DNA from: an uncultured Chitinophagaceae bacterium
GTDB taxonomy: Bacteria > Bacteroidota > Bacteroidia > Chitinophagales > Chitinophagaceae
Assembly: GCA_936908745.1 (NCBI GenBank)
Contig: CAKZFX010000010.1
Coordinates: 248,001-312,000 of the forward strand
DNA length: 64,000 nt
Direction of reading: 5' to 3'
Shown here: in pieces, positions 15,026-23,917 of the stretch
How positions within the stretch are numbered: the first letter of the stretch is position 1
Layout of the letters: each line of letters begins with the position of its first letter
Notes under the pieces: generated by a model
The model's database searches: none
What the model was told of the DNA's origin: nothing
The model's input: the letters and a program-made list of their open reading frames with translations, nothing else
Program-made: the position numbers and the translations under genes

Positions 15026-18000
15026 TTAAAAGCTCAGGTTTATTTTTGAGCCGAATGTAAAATTGACAAGATGCTCCTGTCCTGAAAAACCAACACTTGC
15101 CGAAATCATGAACTGGTTAAACGGTAAAAAATAAAAACCGCCGCCATAGGCTGAATGCCATTGATTTGAATTTTCACCACGTAACCATACACGGCCAATA
15201 TCATAAAAACCGCTGATACCAAAATGGCCCGGTAATAAATACGATTTGGACTCAAATAACTTCACCCGCAATTCCATACTTCCATACGCGGATGACTGGC
15301 CCGTGTAGCGGTTTCTGCGGAAACCATGCAGGTTGCCGCTGCTGCCGATATTCATAGCCTGGAAATATTCAAAATCTCTTGTAAGAATTTTACCGGCGCC
15401 AACGCCAATTACGGCCACCACCCTGGCAGGATCGCGAAGGCTGGCATAAATGGTCATATCGGTGCTCACTTTTGCAAAATTCTTCGCTGTTTCCGTCATC
15501 CCGGCCGTAGCCACCACTTCATTGTCCCATATAATACCCCTGGTCGGGAAAATTTCATTATTGCGGTTGTCAAAGCGCATCGCCAGCTTGGCGCCCAGGT
15601 AGGTTTTCTTGCTATACACATCGGCCGAATCCAGGTTGATAGCAGATGGATTTCCCAAAATGCGTTTGTCATTATCTCCATATTCATTCCAATAGTGGAA
15701 ATAATAAGGTCCTGCCATCAGGTGCAGCTTCTCAAACAGCCGCTTGCGCAGCAATGCCTGCAACTCCAATGTGCGGAAACGGCTGCGGTAATAACCATAG
15801 CCTAATGATTCGTCATACTTGGTTGTATTGCCAAGACCAAAGAAATTATTCACTTCGGGGTAACCAAAATCACCTTTCAGTAGGAGATCAATATTGCGGG
15901 TGATATGGTTAAACTCGCCGTTGTACCGGAAACTGTAGGCGCCACGGTTTAATGAATACAATGCAGAAAACTTCTGGTCAGTCGCATACGGTTCGTTGCG
16001 GAAGCCATGTGTTCTTCTTGAAAAACCACCGCCGATCACAAAGCCATCGTCAGAATTGGCGCCAAAATCGATTTGCGGGAAACGGCTCTTGTTGTATTTA
16101 AAACCAAGGATGCTGTAAGAGTTGACGGGTGGATCTTTGGAGAAACGATTTTTAGACCGGCCTTTATTGGCAATATAATTTCCTTCCACGTTCATATCAT
16201 ACAACAGCGTTTTTACACTGCCACGGATATTGAATGTATCATTTCCTTTGCCACCGATGATGCGGATCTTGATTCTTGACTTCGCATTTTCTTCTATTTC
16301 AAAAAGATCATCGTCATTCAAACCATACAGGCGTATCTCGTAGGTGTTGGAAGGTTCAAAAATGCGGTCATACATCACAAAACTGGTATCGTTTCCTTTT
16401 TCCCTTGAATACACACGTACCTGCAAACCTTTGCCATGATTACTTACCTTAAAATACTCTTTCTGGTTACTGCCGATCACATTTACCTGTCTTGAAATAA
16501 AACGATAATACTTCATGCCGGCTTTCGACAAATTATTCAAACGGCTTTTCATTGTCTCCGCCATTTTCGGCCCGTGGAAATTGTACACCTCCGGCGGCAT
16601 TTTTTTGAAAGCATTGTAAATGATACTGTCGTTCAGCGTCTGCTGCATTTCAGTGATCGTTTTTTTCCATTCTGATTCATCGAGGTCAGTCAGAAAGAGG
16701 CGGTCAAAATCTTTGGAAGCATACCCCAGCCAGTTTACATTCAGGATATTTTTCTTATAGCCGGCGAGGAAAGGCAGCAGCCGTTTGCTGGAAGCTTTTA
16801 ATAAATAACCATCGGAATTAAAGAAAGCCTGGTCCCTGTCACGCGGAATAGGGTAATACAACTTTCCTTTACCCGTATCTATGGTGCCCCATTTCCATTG
16901 ATCAAAATGGCGGTCAAAATCGGCAACTAAAATATCCAGCAATCGTGCTTTTAATACCGCAAACTGGTCGGCACGGTGATCGTTTTCTTCAATCAGTTTA
17001 TTGAAAACTTTGGCGGTGCTTTTGGTGTCAGAGCCGTCAAAAGAGGGGTCTCTTTCTTCCAGCATACAAACGGTGTTGGCAAAAATGGGCTGATAAAAAC
17101 CAAGCGCCGGATCATCGGGCACAAAAAACAGTTGTGGTTTTGGCACCGCAATACCCAATGGCTCTGCCAATGCCGGGATGGTCAATGGCGCATAAGGGTG
17201 GGCGGCAGAATTAAACTCCTGCACAAGATCTTGTGCCAGCGTGCCCCTGAAATTATCGGGCAATGCCTGTGTCGGGTTTTTATCAATGGCCCTCAGCACC
17301 CATTCTTTTCCTTGTTTGTCCCGCAGGCGTAAGGATTTGGTTTGTTTGCCACCTCCCAAACTTAAAATGGTGAAACCACCATGTTCTTTACGCAGGTTAA
17401 ACACTTTCATATTTACCGCCGTGGACCATTCGTTGCGGTAATTCTGGCCGATGATGAACTTCTTTAACCCCTTGATTGTCGGGTACTTAAGACTGGCCGA
17501 GATATTAATCGTATCTTTGTATTTTGCGTTCACGGGTACATCTACCACCCGCTTAGACGAGTCGCCGGTAGGCTCTGGCAACGAAGCAAAATTCAGTATC
17601 GGCCCGTTATAAGGGTTCCGGATAGAATCTGTTACAGAGTAAAAAGAAACATTCACGTTTTTATTGGTCGACACTTCCATTACAGCAAAACCAGTGATCG
17701 GTTCAGCATACAAACTGTTTCGTCCCATCGACACCCGGTTGATCTTGCAACCGCCGCCGCTTACTATATAATTATGACTGCTGTCCTTTATCAATTGCAG
17801 ACCATGATCATGACCGGCTACAAACACCACGTTTGGATGCTCTTTCACCGCCTCAGTCACCTGGTTGATCATGTTGGCATAATTAGGGTGCTTCAGGTCC
17901 TGCGGCGTTCCAAATACACTGCGGGCAATCGGGTATATAGAACCAATCACCGGCAATGGTATGTAGAGATTGGGGTTAATATCTGTAAAAGGGAAAATGT

Positions 18001-18688
18001 GTTTCTTCAGCGGGAAATAACCGCCATGCACACTATTGCTTTTGAAAGGGTGGTGACAGGCGAGTATCAGTAATTTTTTTGAATTGCGGGTGGCGATATC
18101 TTCTATCTGTGTGATCAGCTCTTCATTGGTCTTGCAATCGCAATCCGACTCAATACCGGGTTTGTCGTAAGGGTGGATCCACCATTGGCTGTCAAAAAGA
18201 ATAAGGGTGACATCATTGCCAAGACTGATTTCGACAGGACCGGGGCAGCCGTCTTTCGGGAAAAACTCCACATTCTGTTTGCCCAGCAGGTCAACATATA
18301 ACTGCTCACGGATGATTGATTCGTAACCGTCCCGCTTACCATTTTTCCAATCGTGGTTCCCGGGAATCATCAGCACCCTGGCTTCCGTTCCATCCGCTAC
18401 CGATAACTGCGAATCAAGGATCGCCTTGGCGTCATTATAATATTGTGATTGATCATCAGGCAGCCCGGTCTCATATAAATTATCGCCGAGGTAGAGGACA
18501 GTTGTTTTCTTGTCCATCTTGATCATTTTCTTGACCGCATCGGCCACGGGGTGGCGGCCATTGGTCAGTTCACCGCCATCACCGATTAATATGATACGGT
18601 GTGCGATGGTATCTGTCTGCGCAGCGAGGTATTGGGTAAAGCCTGAGAAAAGGAGTAAAAGAATTCCGGTAATCTTTTTCATTGCCAT
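15026..18688 (-). CDS. Three-part surface protein: phosphoesterase, kinase-like domain, outer-membrane barrel
   Basis: 1220 residues with a Sec signal. (1) Residues about 28-330: calcineurin-like metallophosphoesterase with LIGDGGE, LGDNLYETG (about 66), PGNHDW (about 108), CHHPF (about 207) and GHDHG (about 289). (2) Residues about 410-720: a domain shared with the divergent neighbour. It has a Gly-rich GGGKQTKSLRLRD (about 443), a strand WVLRAIDK, DFDRHFDQWKWG (about 589) and DRDQAF (about 615), which resemble the catalytic and metal loops of CotH/HipA/Fam20-like kinases. (3) Residues about 830-1220: a BamA/TamA-like (Omp85, surface antigen) 16-strand barrel ending in a C-terminal Phe. It is likely an outer-membrane protein with two periplasmic enzyme-like domains. 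ATG codons 1 or 3 can be the start. Annotators usually name only the phosphoesterase. Confidence 0.85.
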   Translation of the reverse strand: MAMKKITGILLLLFSGFTQYLAAQTDTIAHRIILIGDGGELTNGRHPVADAVKKMIKMDKKTTVLYLGDNLYETGLPDDQSQYYNDAKAILDSQLSVADGTEARVLMIPGNHDWKNGKRDGYESIIREQLYVDLLGKQNVEFFPKDGCPGPVEISLGNDVTLILFDSQWWIHPYDKPGIESDCDCKTNEELITQIEDIATRNSKKLLILACHHPFKSNSVHGGYFPLKKHIFPFTDINPNLYIPLPVIGSIYPIARSVFGTPQDLKHPNYANMINQVTEAVKEHPNVVFVAGHDHGLQLIKDSSHNYIVSGGGCKINRVSMGRNSLYAEPITGFAVMEVSTNKNVNVSFYSVTDSIRNPYNGPILNFASLPEPTGDSSKRVVDVPVNAKYKDTINISASLKYPTIKGLKKFIIGQNYRNEWSTAVNMKVFNLRKEHGGFTILSLGGGKQTKSLRLRDKQGKEWVLRAIDKNPTQALPDNFRGTLAQDLVQEFNSAAHPYAPLTIPALAEPLGIAVPKPQLFFVPDDPALGFYQPIFANTVCMLEERDPSFDGSDTKSTAKVFNKLIEENDHRADQFAVLKARLLDILVADFDRHFDQWKWGTIDTGKGKLYYPIPRDRDQAFFNSDGYLLKASSKRLLPFLAGYKKNILNVNWLGYASKDFDRLFLTDLDESEWKKTITEMQQTLNDSIIYNAFKKMPPEVYNFHGPKMAETMKSRLNNLSKAGMKYYRFISRQVNVIGSNQKEYFKVSNHGKGLQVRVYSREKGNDTSFVMYDRIFEPSNTYEIRLYGLNDDDLFEIEENAKSRIKIRIIGGKGNDTFNIRGSVKTLLYDMNVEGNYIANKGRSKNRFSKDPPVNSYSILGFKYNKSRFPQIDFGANSDDGFVIGGGFSRRTHGFRNEPYATDQKFSALYSLNRGAYSFRYNGEFNHITRNIDLLLKGDFGYPEVNNFFGLGNTTKYDESLGYGYYRSRFRTLELQALLRKRLFEKLHLMAGPYYFHYWNEYGDNDKRILGNPSAINLDSADVYSKKTYLGAKLAMRFDNRNNEIFPTRGIIWDNEVVATAGMTETAKNFAKVSTDMTIYASLRDPARVVAVIGVGAGKILTRDFEYFQAMNIGSSGNLHGFRRNRYTGQSSAYGSMELRVKLFESKSYLLPGHFGISGFYDIGRVWLRGENSNQWHSAYGGGFYFLPFNQFMISASVGFSGQEHLVNFTFGSKINLSF

Positions 18689-18986
18689 TGCTATGTCTTA
18701 TGGTAAATCGTGAGAGAAAGCCGTTAGCCATAGACAAATCGTAAAAATCATGCCACTGCTTGAGCTCATGACCAACGTAGGATCCATGCACGACTTGAAG
18801 CAGTTAAGTTACGCAAAACTTGGCGCTGCAAGTCATGGTCCTGTTAGTTTTAATCTGCCAGCTGTATAAAGTGGCATCGTTCTTTCTATGCAAGAATGCC
18901 CCCGGCTTGATATAAAAGTTGTATCTTAAATTTTTATCATCGGTTCTGGTGTGGCACCTATTACCTGACTTAAACCCAGTGTTATC
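18689..18986. promoter_or_regulatory. Divergent promoter region of the two kinase-like barrel genes
   Basis: 298 bases separate the two paralogues. I see no gene or clear repeat in it. TTAAATTTTTATC near 18927 on the plus side is a weak -7-like box for the gene at 18987. No strong operator symmetry was found. Confidence 0.35.
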
Positions 18987-21542
18987 ATGAAACTGTTTCG
19001 CCTGTTTCTTGTATCCCTGCTCTTACCTGCATTGGATACGGAAGCACAAACCACCAACTCATCTACCGCAGCAGGCACAAAGCCTTTCAAAAGCAACAGC
19101 TCAAGACATTATTGGATGGGAAAAAACTACCGGAAGGAATGGAACACCACTGTTTCAGCCCCGGTTATCAACCTGTCCACAATCAATGGAGGGCTGAAGC
19201 CTACCAAAAGAGGCGGCGGTAAACAAACAAAATCACTCAAGCTGGAAGATGCCCAAGGCCGGGCTTACTATCTCCGGTCGGTCCAGAAATTTATTTCAGC
19301 CAAGACATTGCCCGGCGGTCTCGAAAGCCAGGCCGCGGCAGATATTGTAACGGACGGCGTTTCGGCTTCTTATCCTTATTCTGTTTTCTCCGTAATCCCA
19401 TTATCAGAAGCTGCCGGCATCCCGCATGGTTCGGTGAGGCTGGTATATGTAGGCGATGACCCGGTTTTGGGCGAACATAAATCCGACTTCGGGAATATGC
19501 TGGCCTTATTTGAGCAGCGCTTGCCCGATTCAGTCAATAAAAGCTGGGACACCGAAGAAGTGGTGGCCAAGCTGAAAGATGATAACGACCACCGGGTGGA
19601 CCAATATGCTTTATTAAAAGTAAGGATACTTGATATGTTCGTGATGGACCTTGACCGTCACGAAGGCCAGTGGGAATGGGGTGCATGGGACAATGGCAAG
19701 GGTAAAACCTACTACCCGATAGCCAAAGACCGTGACCAGGCATTTTATATCAACCAGGGTGTGTTGCCTGGTATTGCCAAATGGCCATGGTTGGTTCCGC
19801 AGTTGCAAGGTTTCAGGGCCGAAGCAAAAAATATCAACCGTTTCAACTTCGCTGCAAGAAACCTTGATCGTTTTTTCCTCAACAGCCTTTCGGCTGCTGA
19901 CTGGCAAAAAGCGGTGGACGACTTCCTGGCAAAAATGACAGACGCAGTTATTGATGACGCTATCAATAAACAACCACCCGAAGTGCTGGGCATCAGCGGT
20001 GATAAGATAAAAGCTACCTTGAAAGAAAGAAAAAAACACCTTGCCGATGAAGTGATGCAATACTACCGGTTCATTTCAGAAGAAGTAAACGTAACGGCCA
20101 GTGATAAAAAAGAGATCTTCAACGTTACACGAAATGATGATGGCTCTGTGCAGGTGCAGGTGTATAAGATCAATAAGGAAGGAGAGCAAGCCGCTAAAAT
20201 GTTTGAAAGGACCTTTGATCCGGCGGTTACAAAAGAAATCCGTCTCTATGGTTTTGCAGGGGATGATAAATTTACCGTAAGCGGTAATAATGATAAGATC
20301 AAAGTACGGATGATCGGTGGCGATGGCGCCGATGAATTTGAAAGTTCCGTTACATCGGGTAAAGGCGGGTTGGTATATGATACAAAAGACGGTACCAATA
20401 AGCTGACCGGTCGTTTTCAAAACAAGCTGTCAAATGATACGATCATCAATCATTATGACCCCATCTTCTTTAATTATAACAAAACGATCCCGTTTATCAC
20501 CTTAGGTTTTAACCAGGATGATGGTTTGTTTTTAGGTGCTTCGTTGAAAGTGATCCATCATGGCTTCCGCAAAGACCCGTATAAAAACATGAACCAGTTT
20601 GGTTTTGGTTATGCTTTTTCTACCGGCGCTTTTAATGCCCGTTGGTATGCAGAATATATCGGGACCTTTGGACGCAAATCGGATCTGCTGACAGATGTAG
20701 ATATCAAAGCGCCAAACAACACAACCAATTTCTTTGGTTATGGTGATAATACCACTTATGATAAATCGCAAACAGGGCGTTTCCGTTATTACAGGGCACG
20801 CTACAGCCTTGGTGATATCTCCGTGTTGCTGCGCAAACGTTTTTCCCCGAAAGTGACGATGACGTTAGGCCCTACGTTCCAGTTCTATTCAATGGACCAG
20901 GACGATAAATTCAACCAGGTGCGTTTTATTACACAAACCGGTTTGAACGGGTTAGACCCGGCTACATTGTATGAAAAGCAATCTTATTTCGGGGGTAAAT
21001 TCTCGCTGGCAGTAGACACCCGCGATAATATCGCAATGCCACGCAAGGGGATCAACTGGAATACATCGGTTCGCCACTTATCAGGATTAAGCGATACAAA
21101 ATATAAAGTGACACAACTGAACTCTGATTTCACTTTTTATATCAATATCGTCCCTAAAAGAGTGCAGATTGTGAACCGTGTAGGCGGTGGTCACAACTTT
21201 GGCGACTTTGAATTTTACCAGGCGCAATACCTCGGCAGCGAAGACAACCTGAGAGGTTACCGTAAATACCGTTTTGCGGGCCAGTCTAAAATTTTCAACA
21301 ACCTGGAGCTGCGTGCGGCCTTAGCAAAATTCAACACGTACCTGTTCCCGGGTGCATTGGGTATCGTTGCTTTTTATGATACAGGAAAAATGTTTGATCC
21401 ATCCGGCAACAGCAGCAAATGGCTGAGTGGCTATGGCGGTGGTATCTGGATCGCTCCATTGAATAAACTGATATTAACAATAATGGTAGGTGCTTCTAAA
21501 GAAGATGTGGTGCCTACATTCAGCTTTGGCTGGAAGTTTTAG
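18987..21542 (+). CDS. Kinase-like domain fused to BamA-like outer-membrane barrel (paralogue without phosphoesterase)
   Basis: 851 residues. A signal peptide (about 20 residues, ending TEAQ) leads directly into the domain shared with the gene at 15026-18688. The shared words are YWMGKNYRKEWNT, GGGKQTKSLKLED (about 76), DLDRHEGQWEWG (about 221), DxGKGKTYYPI, and DRDQAF (about 248). The conserved Asp-Arg-His and second Asp fit a CotH/HipA-like phosphotransfer site, but this is a motif reading, not proof. From about residue 460 a BamA-like barrel follows with strand repeats and the final FSFGWKF, a C-terminal aromatic residue typical of the barrel-insertion signal. Compared with its neighbour it lacks the whole N-terminal phosphoesterase. 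The pair is divergent across 298 bases and probably arose by duplication. Confidence 0.83.
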   Translation: MKLFRLFLVSLLLPALDTEAQTTNSSTAAGTKPFKSNSSRHYWMGKNYRKEWNTTVSAPVINLSTINGGLKPTKRGGGKQTKSLKLEDAQGRAYYLRSVQKFISAKTLPGGLESQAAADIVTDGVSASYPYSVFSVIPLSEAAGIPHGSVRLVYVGDDPVLGEHKSDFGNMLALFEQRLPDSVNKSWDTEEVVAKLKDDNDHRVDQYALLKVRILDMFVMDLDRHEGQWEWGAWDNGKGKTYYPIAKDRDQAFYINQGVLPGIAKWPWLVPQLQGFRAEAKNINRFNFAARNLDRFFLNSLSAADWQKAVDDFLAKMTDAVIDDAINKQPPEVLGISGDKIKATLKERKKHLADEVMQYYRFISEEVNVTASDKKEIFNVTRNDDGSVQVQVYKINKEGEQAAKMFERTFDPAVTKEIRLYGFAGDDKFTVSGNNDKIKVRMIGGDGADEFESSVTSGKGGLVYDTKDGTNKLTGRFQNKLSNDTIINHYDPIFFNYNKTIPFITLGFNQDDGLFLGASLKVIHHGFRKDPYKNMNQFGFGYAFSTGAFNARWYAEYIGTFGRKSDLLTDVDIKAPNNTTNFFGYGDNTTYDKSQTGRFRYYRARYSLGDISVLLRKRFSPKVTMTLGPTFQFYSMDQDDKFNQVRFITQTGLNGLDPATLYEKQSYFGGKFSLAVDTRDNIAMPRKGINWNTSVRHLSGLSDTKYKVTQLNSDFTFYINIVPKRVQIVNRVGGGHNFGDFEFYQAQYLGSEDNLRGYRKYRFAGQSKIFNNLELRAALAKFNTYLFPGALGIVAFYDTGKMFDPSGNSSKWLSGYGGGIWIAPLNKLILTIMVGASKEDVVPTFSFGWKF

Positions 21543-21570
21543 AAAATACAACTTGTTTTTCCGATAAAGA

Positions 21571-21601
21571 AAAATCATCCGCCTCAAGCGGATGATTTTT
21601 T
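21571..21601. terminator. Bidirectional terminator
   Basis: A perfect 12-bp stem AAAATCATCCGC / GCGGATGATTTT with a CTCAA loop lies between the convergent barrel gene (ends 21542) and the regulator gene (ends 21604). A and T runs on both sides allow use in both directions. Confidence 0.85.
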
Positions 21602-21603
21602 GT

Positions 21604-22308
21604 TTATGAGGTGCACTGTTCAATAACGGAAAACAATTTATCCCGGTAATTGTCGCTTACGGGCAGCGACTCATTGGCAATCGTCACCGACTTGCGGGAG
21701 GCGGTATTTACTTTTCGTATTGAGACAATATAGGAGCGATGAATGCGGACAAACTCTGTTTCTTCAAACAGGTCTTCAAAATACTTGAGGTTGTGCAGGA
21801 TCAGCAAGGGCGATGTCATGCCTGACAAATAGATCTTGGTATAATCCTTAAAACCTTCGAGGTATAAAATATCGTCGTAAAATATCTTGTGCAGCTTATG
21901 TGCTACGTTGATAAAAAAATAATCTCTTGACTTGCGGTTCTTGCTGTTCTTAAGATCGGTGTATTCTTTTACACGGTTACAGGCTGTGATAAACTTGTCA
22001 AATGAAATAGGCTTTAGCAAATAATCCATTGCCTTCAGCTCAAAACCTTCCATGGCATATTCGCTGTACGCAGTGGTAAAGATCACCTGCGGTTTATGTG
22101 TCAGCGATTTGAAAAAATCAATGCCGGTAATGTCGGGCATTTTTATATCCAGGAACAACAGGTCAATTTCCTGTGACTCCAGTAAAGGCAAAGCCTGCAA
22201 AGGTTCTTCAAACCTGCCTGCCAGTTTCAGGAAGGGCGTTTTCCTTACATGGTCTTCGAGCAATTGTAAAGCTAATGGCTCATCGTCAATCAGTAAGCAG
22301 TTAATCAT
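21604..22308 (-). CDS. LytTR-type response regulator
   Basis: About 234 residues from the ATG at 22308, which overlaps the kinase stop codon in ATGATTAA; the longer start at 22320 is less likely. It has a receiver domain (residues 1-120) with the acidic pair IDDEPLA, phospho-acceptor Asp in LLFLDIKMP (about 54), TTAYSEYA and Lys in YLLKPISF. A LytTR DNA-binding domain follows (about 135-234: ILYLEGFKDYTKIYL, FVRIHRSYIVSIRKVN). LytTR regulators bind pairs of short direct repeats upstream of target genes. It is translationally coupled to the LytS-like kinase before it. Likely targets are the divergent barrel/DUF4270 genes and its own operon, but this is inferred from position only. Confidence 0.92.
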   Translation of the reverse strand: MINCLLIDDEPLALQLLEDHVRKTPFLKLAGRFEEPLQALPLLESQEIDLLFLDIKMPDITGIDFFKSLTHKPQVIFTTAYSEYAMEGFELKAMDYLLKPISFDKFITACNRVKEYTDLKNSKNRKSRDYFFINVAHKLHKIFYDDILYLEGFKDYTKIYLSGMTSPLLILHNLKYFEDLFEETEFVRIHRSYIVSIRKVNTASRKSVTIANESLPVSDNYRDKLFSVIEQCTS

Positions 22309-23584
22309 TGCGTAAGTCAATTTTTAAATTAACGATATGCAGGCAATCGGTATGAACAATATCCAGCAGGTACTTGCCGGGGTAGAGCAGGTCGAGGCGC
22401 CGTGTTACGTTCTTAATGCCTAAACCGCCGCCGGCAAATCTATTTTTTTCCAGTACCGGGTTGCTCACCACCAGTGTTAATGTTTGTTCAAAAATGCTGA
22501 CATGAATACTGATGGTAGAAGGCGTGGAATAACTGATGCCGTGTTTAAATGCGTTTTCTACAAAAGTGATCAGCAGCAGCGGTGCGATCCGTTGGCTTCC
22601 GGTGTTGCCCTCCACTTCATAATTCACCGTTACTTTTTGCGATAAACGCAACTTTTGCAGATCAATATAATTGCTGAGATACTGAATGTCTTTAGCCAGT
22701 TCTACTTTTTCACCGGATGATTCGTATAAAACATAACGGAGCAGGTTTGACAATCGCAGGATGGAATGTTCTGTATGCTCCGAACGTGTATGTGCCTGCG
22801 AATAAATTCCATTTAATGTATTAAATAAAAAATGCGGGTTGATCTGTGATTTCAGGAAATTAACTTCTGCATTCAGGTTCGCATTCTCCAATGCTTTTTT
22901 TTCATTCTGGTTTTTGACAAAAGAAACAGCCAGTCGTAAAAAGCCACCGATCAATAACAACAATGCAAACGATGTGGTGGCATTGTTCAATCCCATTACC
23001 CAAAAACCTTTGGGAATGCCAAGCCATCCTTTTTCCGCCATCGGGAAAGGCGGCATCATTTTATCAAGGCTGTCTTTGTGAATAGGAATACGGCTCACCG
23101 TACCCATCGGGCCGCCGGTATCAGCCACTATAAAACTGCCGGCAAACTCTCCATTGCGATAGCTTACAACCCGGCCTGCGCCATTGCCTGCTTTTACCGG
23201 CGATGATTGCACTAATGTAAAAGGGCCGCCTCTTCTTGGAAAATAAGCGGTGCGCACCGCTAAATGTTGCGCCATGTAAACAACAAAAAGCAACAGCACC
23301 GCTATACAGTAACCCAGGTATTTTTTCTTTTCAAAAAAACGCGGAATTAAAACATAGTAATTGAAATAGAAGATGACAACAAGTATCGATTTGTCAATCA
23401 GTTCTCTTTTGATAAAGCTGTCGTCATTTACCCTTACAGGATAGAGCAACACAGGTAAAAAGAACAACAAACACCAGCCTGCACAATGAATAAGAATGAT
23501 CAATATGATATGCAGGATATTTCGTGGCTTTTTAAAGCCAAACAGTGCATACAGGAAACCATTGATCGTTTCTTTACTTGTCAT
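22301..23584 (-). CDS. LytS/YehU-type sensor histidine kinase
   Basis: 427 residues. The N-terminal part has about four membrane helices (residues about 22-50, 68-90, 95-118 and 200-222). A periplasmic loop of about 80 residues lies between the third and fourth (TAYFPRRGGPF to MAEKGWLGIPKG). A coiled linker (EKKALENANLNAEVNFLKSQ) leads to the His_kinase box INPHFLFNTLNGI, whose His is autophosphorylated. The HATPase part has the N box LLLITFVENAFKHGI and G box GGGLGIKNVTRRL. Its first codons overlap the end of the DUF4907 gene by 11 bases, and its stop overlaps the regulator's start, so the four genes form one tightly coupled operon. The Gly/Arg-rich periplasmic loop (RRGGPF, NGAGRVVSYRNGEFAGSF) is a possible sensor with no recognisable domain. 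Confidence 0.92.
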   Translation of the reverse strand: MTSKETINGFLYALFGFKKPRNILHIILIILIHCAGWCLLFFLPVLLYPVRVNDDSFIKRELIDKSILVVIFYFNYYVLIPRFFEKKKYLGYCIAVLLLFVVYMAQHLAVRTAYFPRRGGPFTLVQSSPVKAGNGAGRVVSYRNGEFAGSFIVADTGGPMGTVSRIPIHKDSLDKMMPPFPMAEKGWLGIPKGFWVMGLNNATTSFALLLLIGGFLRLAVSFVKNQNEKKALENANLNAEVNFLKSQINPHFLFNTLNGIYSQAHTRSEHTEHSILRLSNLLRYVLYESSGEKVELAKDIQYLSNYIDLQKLRLSQKVTVNYEVEGNTGSQRIAPLLLITFVENAFKHGISYSTPSTISIHVSIFEQTLTLVVSNPVLEKNRFAGGGLGIKNVTRRLDLLYPGKYLLDIVHTDCLHIVNLKIDLRND

Positions 23585-23912
23585 TCACGGTGTATTCAGG
23601 AACAATTTTGCGGAGGTCAAAAGTAGTAAGCGTGGGCTCCTGTCCATTTTCTATTTTGTTAATTATAAGCGAAGCCGCCTGCTCTGCCTGTTCTTTTGTA
23701 GCAAAACCACGGTCGCCTTTTAGTGCAGGGACGGATACCTGGTGAATCAATAGTTTATCGTTCACCAGGATATCGTATCCCCACCCACTTGCTGCGAAAA
23801 AACACTGCGCTTTTACGGTTGGCTTTTGTTTTTTATTGGCAAATACAAACAGTCCTGCACATATAAGCACAGCCACAACCAGCACGATGGTATTATGTTT
23901 TTGTACGGTCAT
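23574..23912 (-). CDS. DUF4907-like small membrane-anchored protein
   Basis: 112 residues: a single N-terminal hydrophobic segment (IVLVVAVLICAGLFVFA), then about 80 residues with the words GWGYDILVNDKLLIHQVSVPALKGDRGFATKEQAEQAASLIINKIENGQEPTLT. I recognise this as the DUF4907 pattern, which occurs in Bacteroidota next to Kelch proteins; its function is not known. It was probably kept in the periplasm by the N-terminal helix. It begins 5 bases after the Kelch gene's stop and overlaps the kinase start, so it belongs to the same operon. It could be a small partner of the Kelch lipoprotein or of the sensor kinase. Confidence 0.78.
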   Translation of the reverse strand: MTVQKHNTIVLVVAVLICAGLFVFANKKQKPTVKAQCFFAASGWGYDILVNDKLLIHQVSVPALKGDRGFATKEQAEQAASLIINKIENGQEPTLTTFDLRKIVPEYTVNDK

Positions 23913-23917
23913 GGTTA

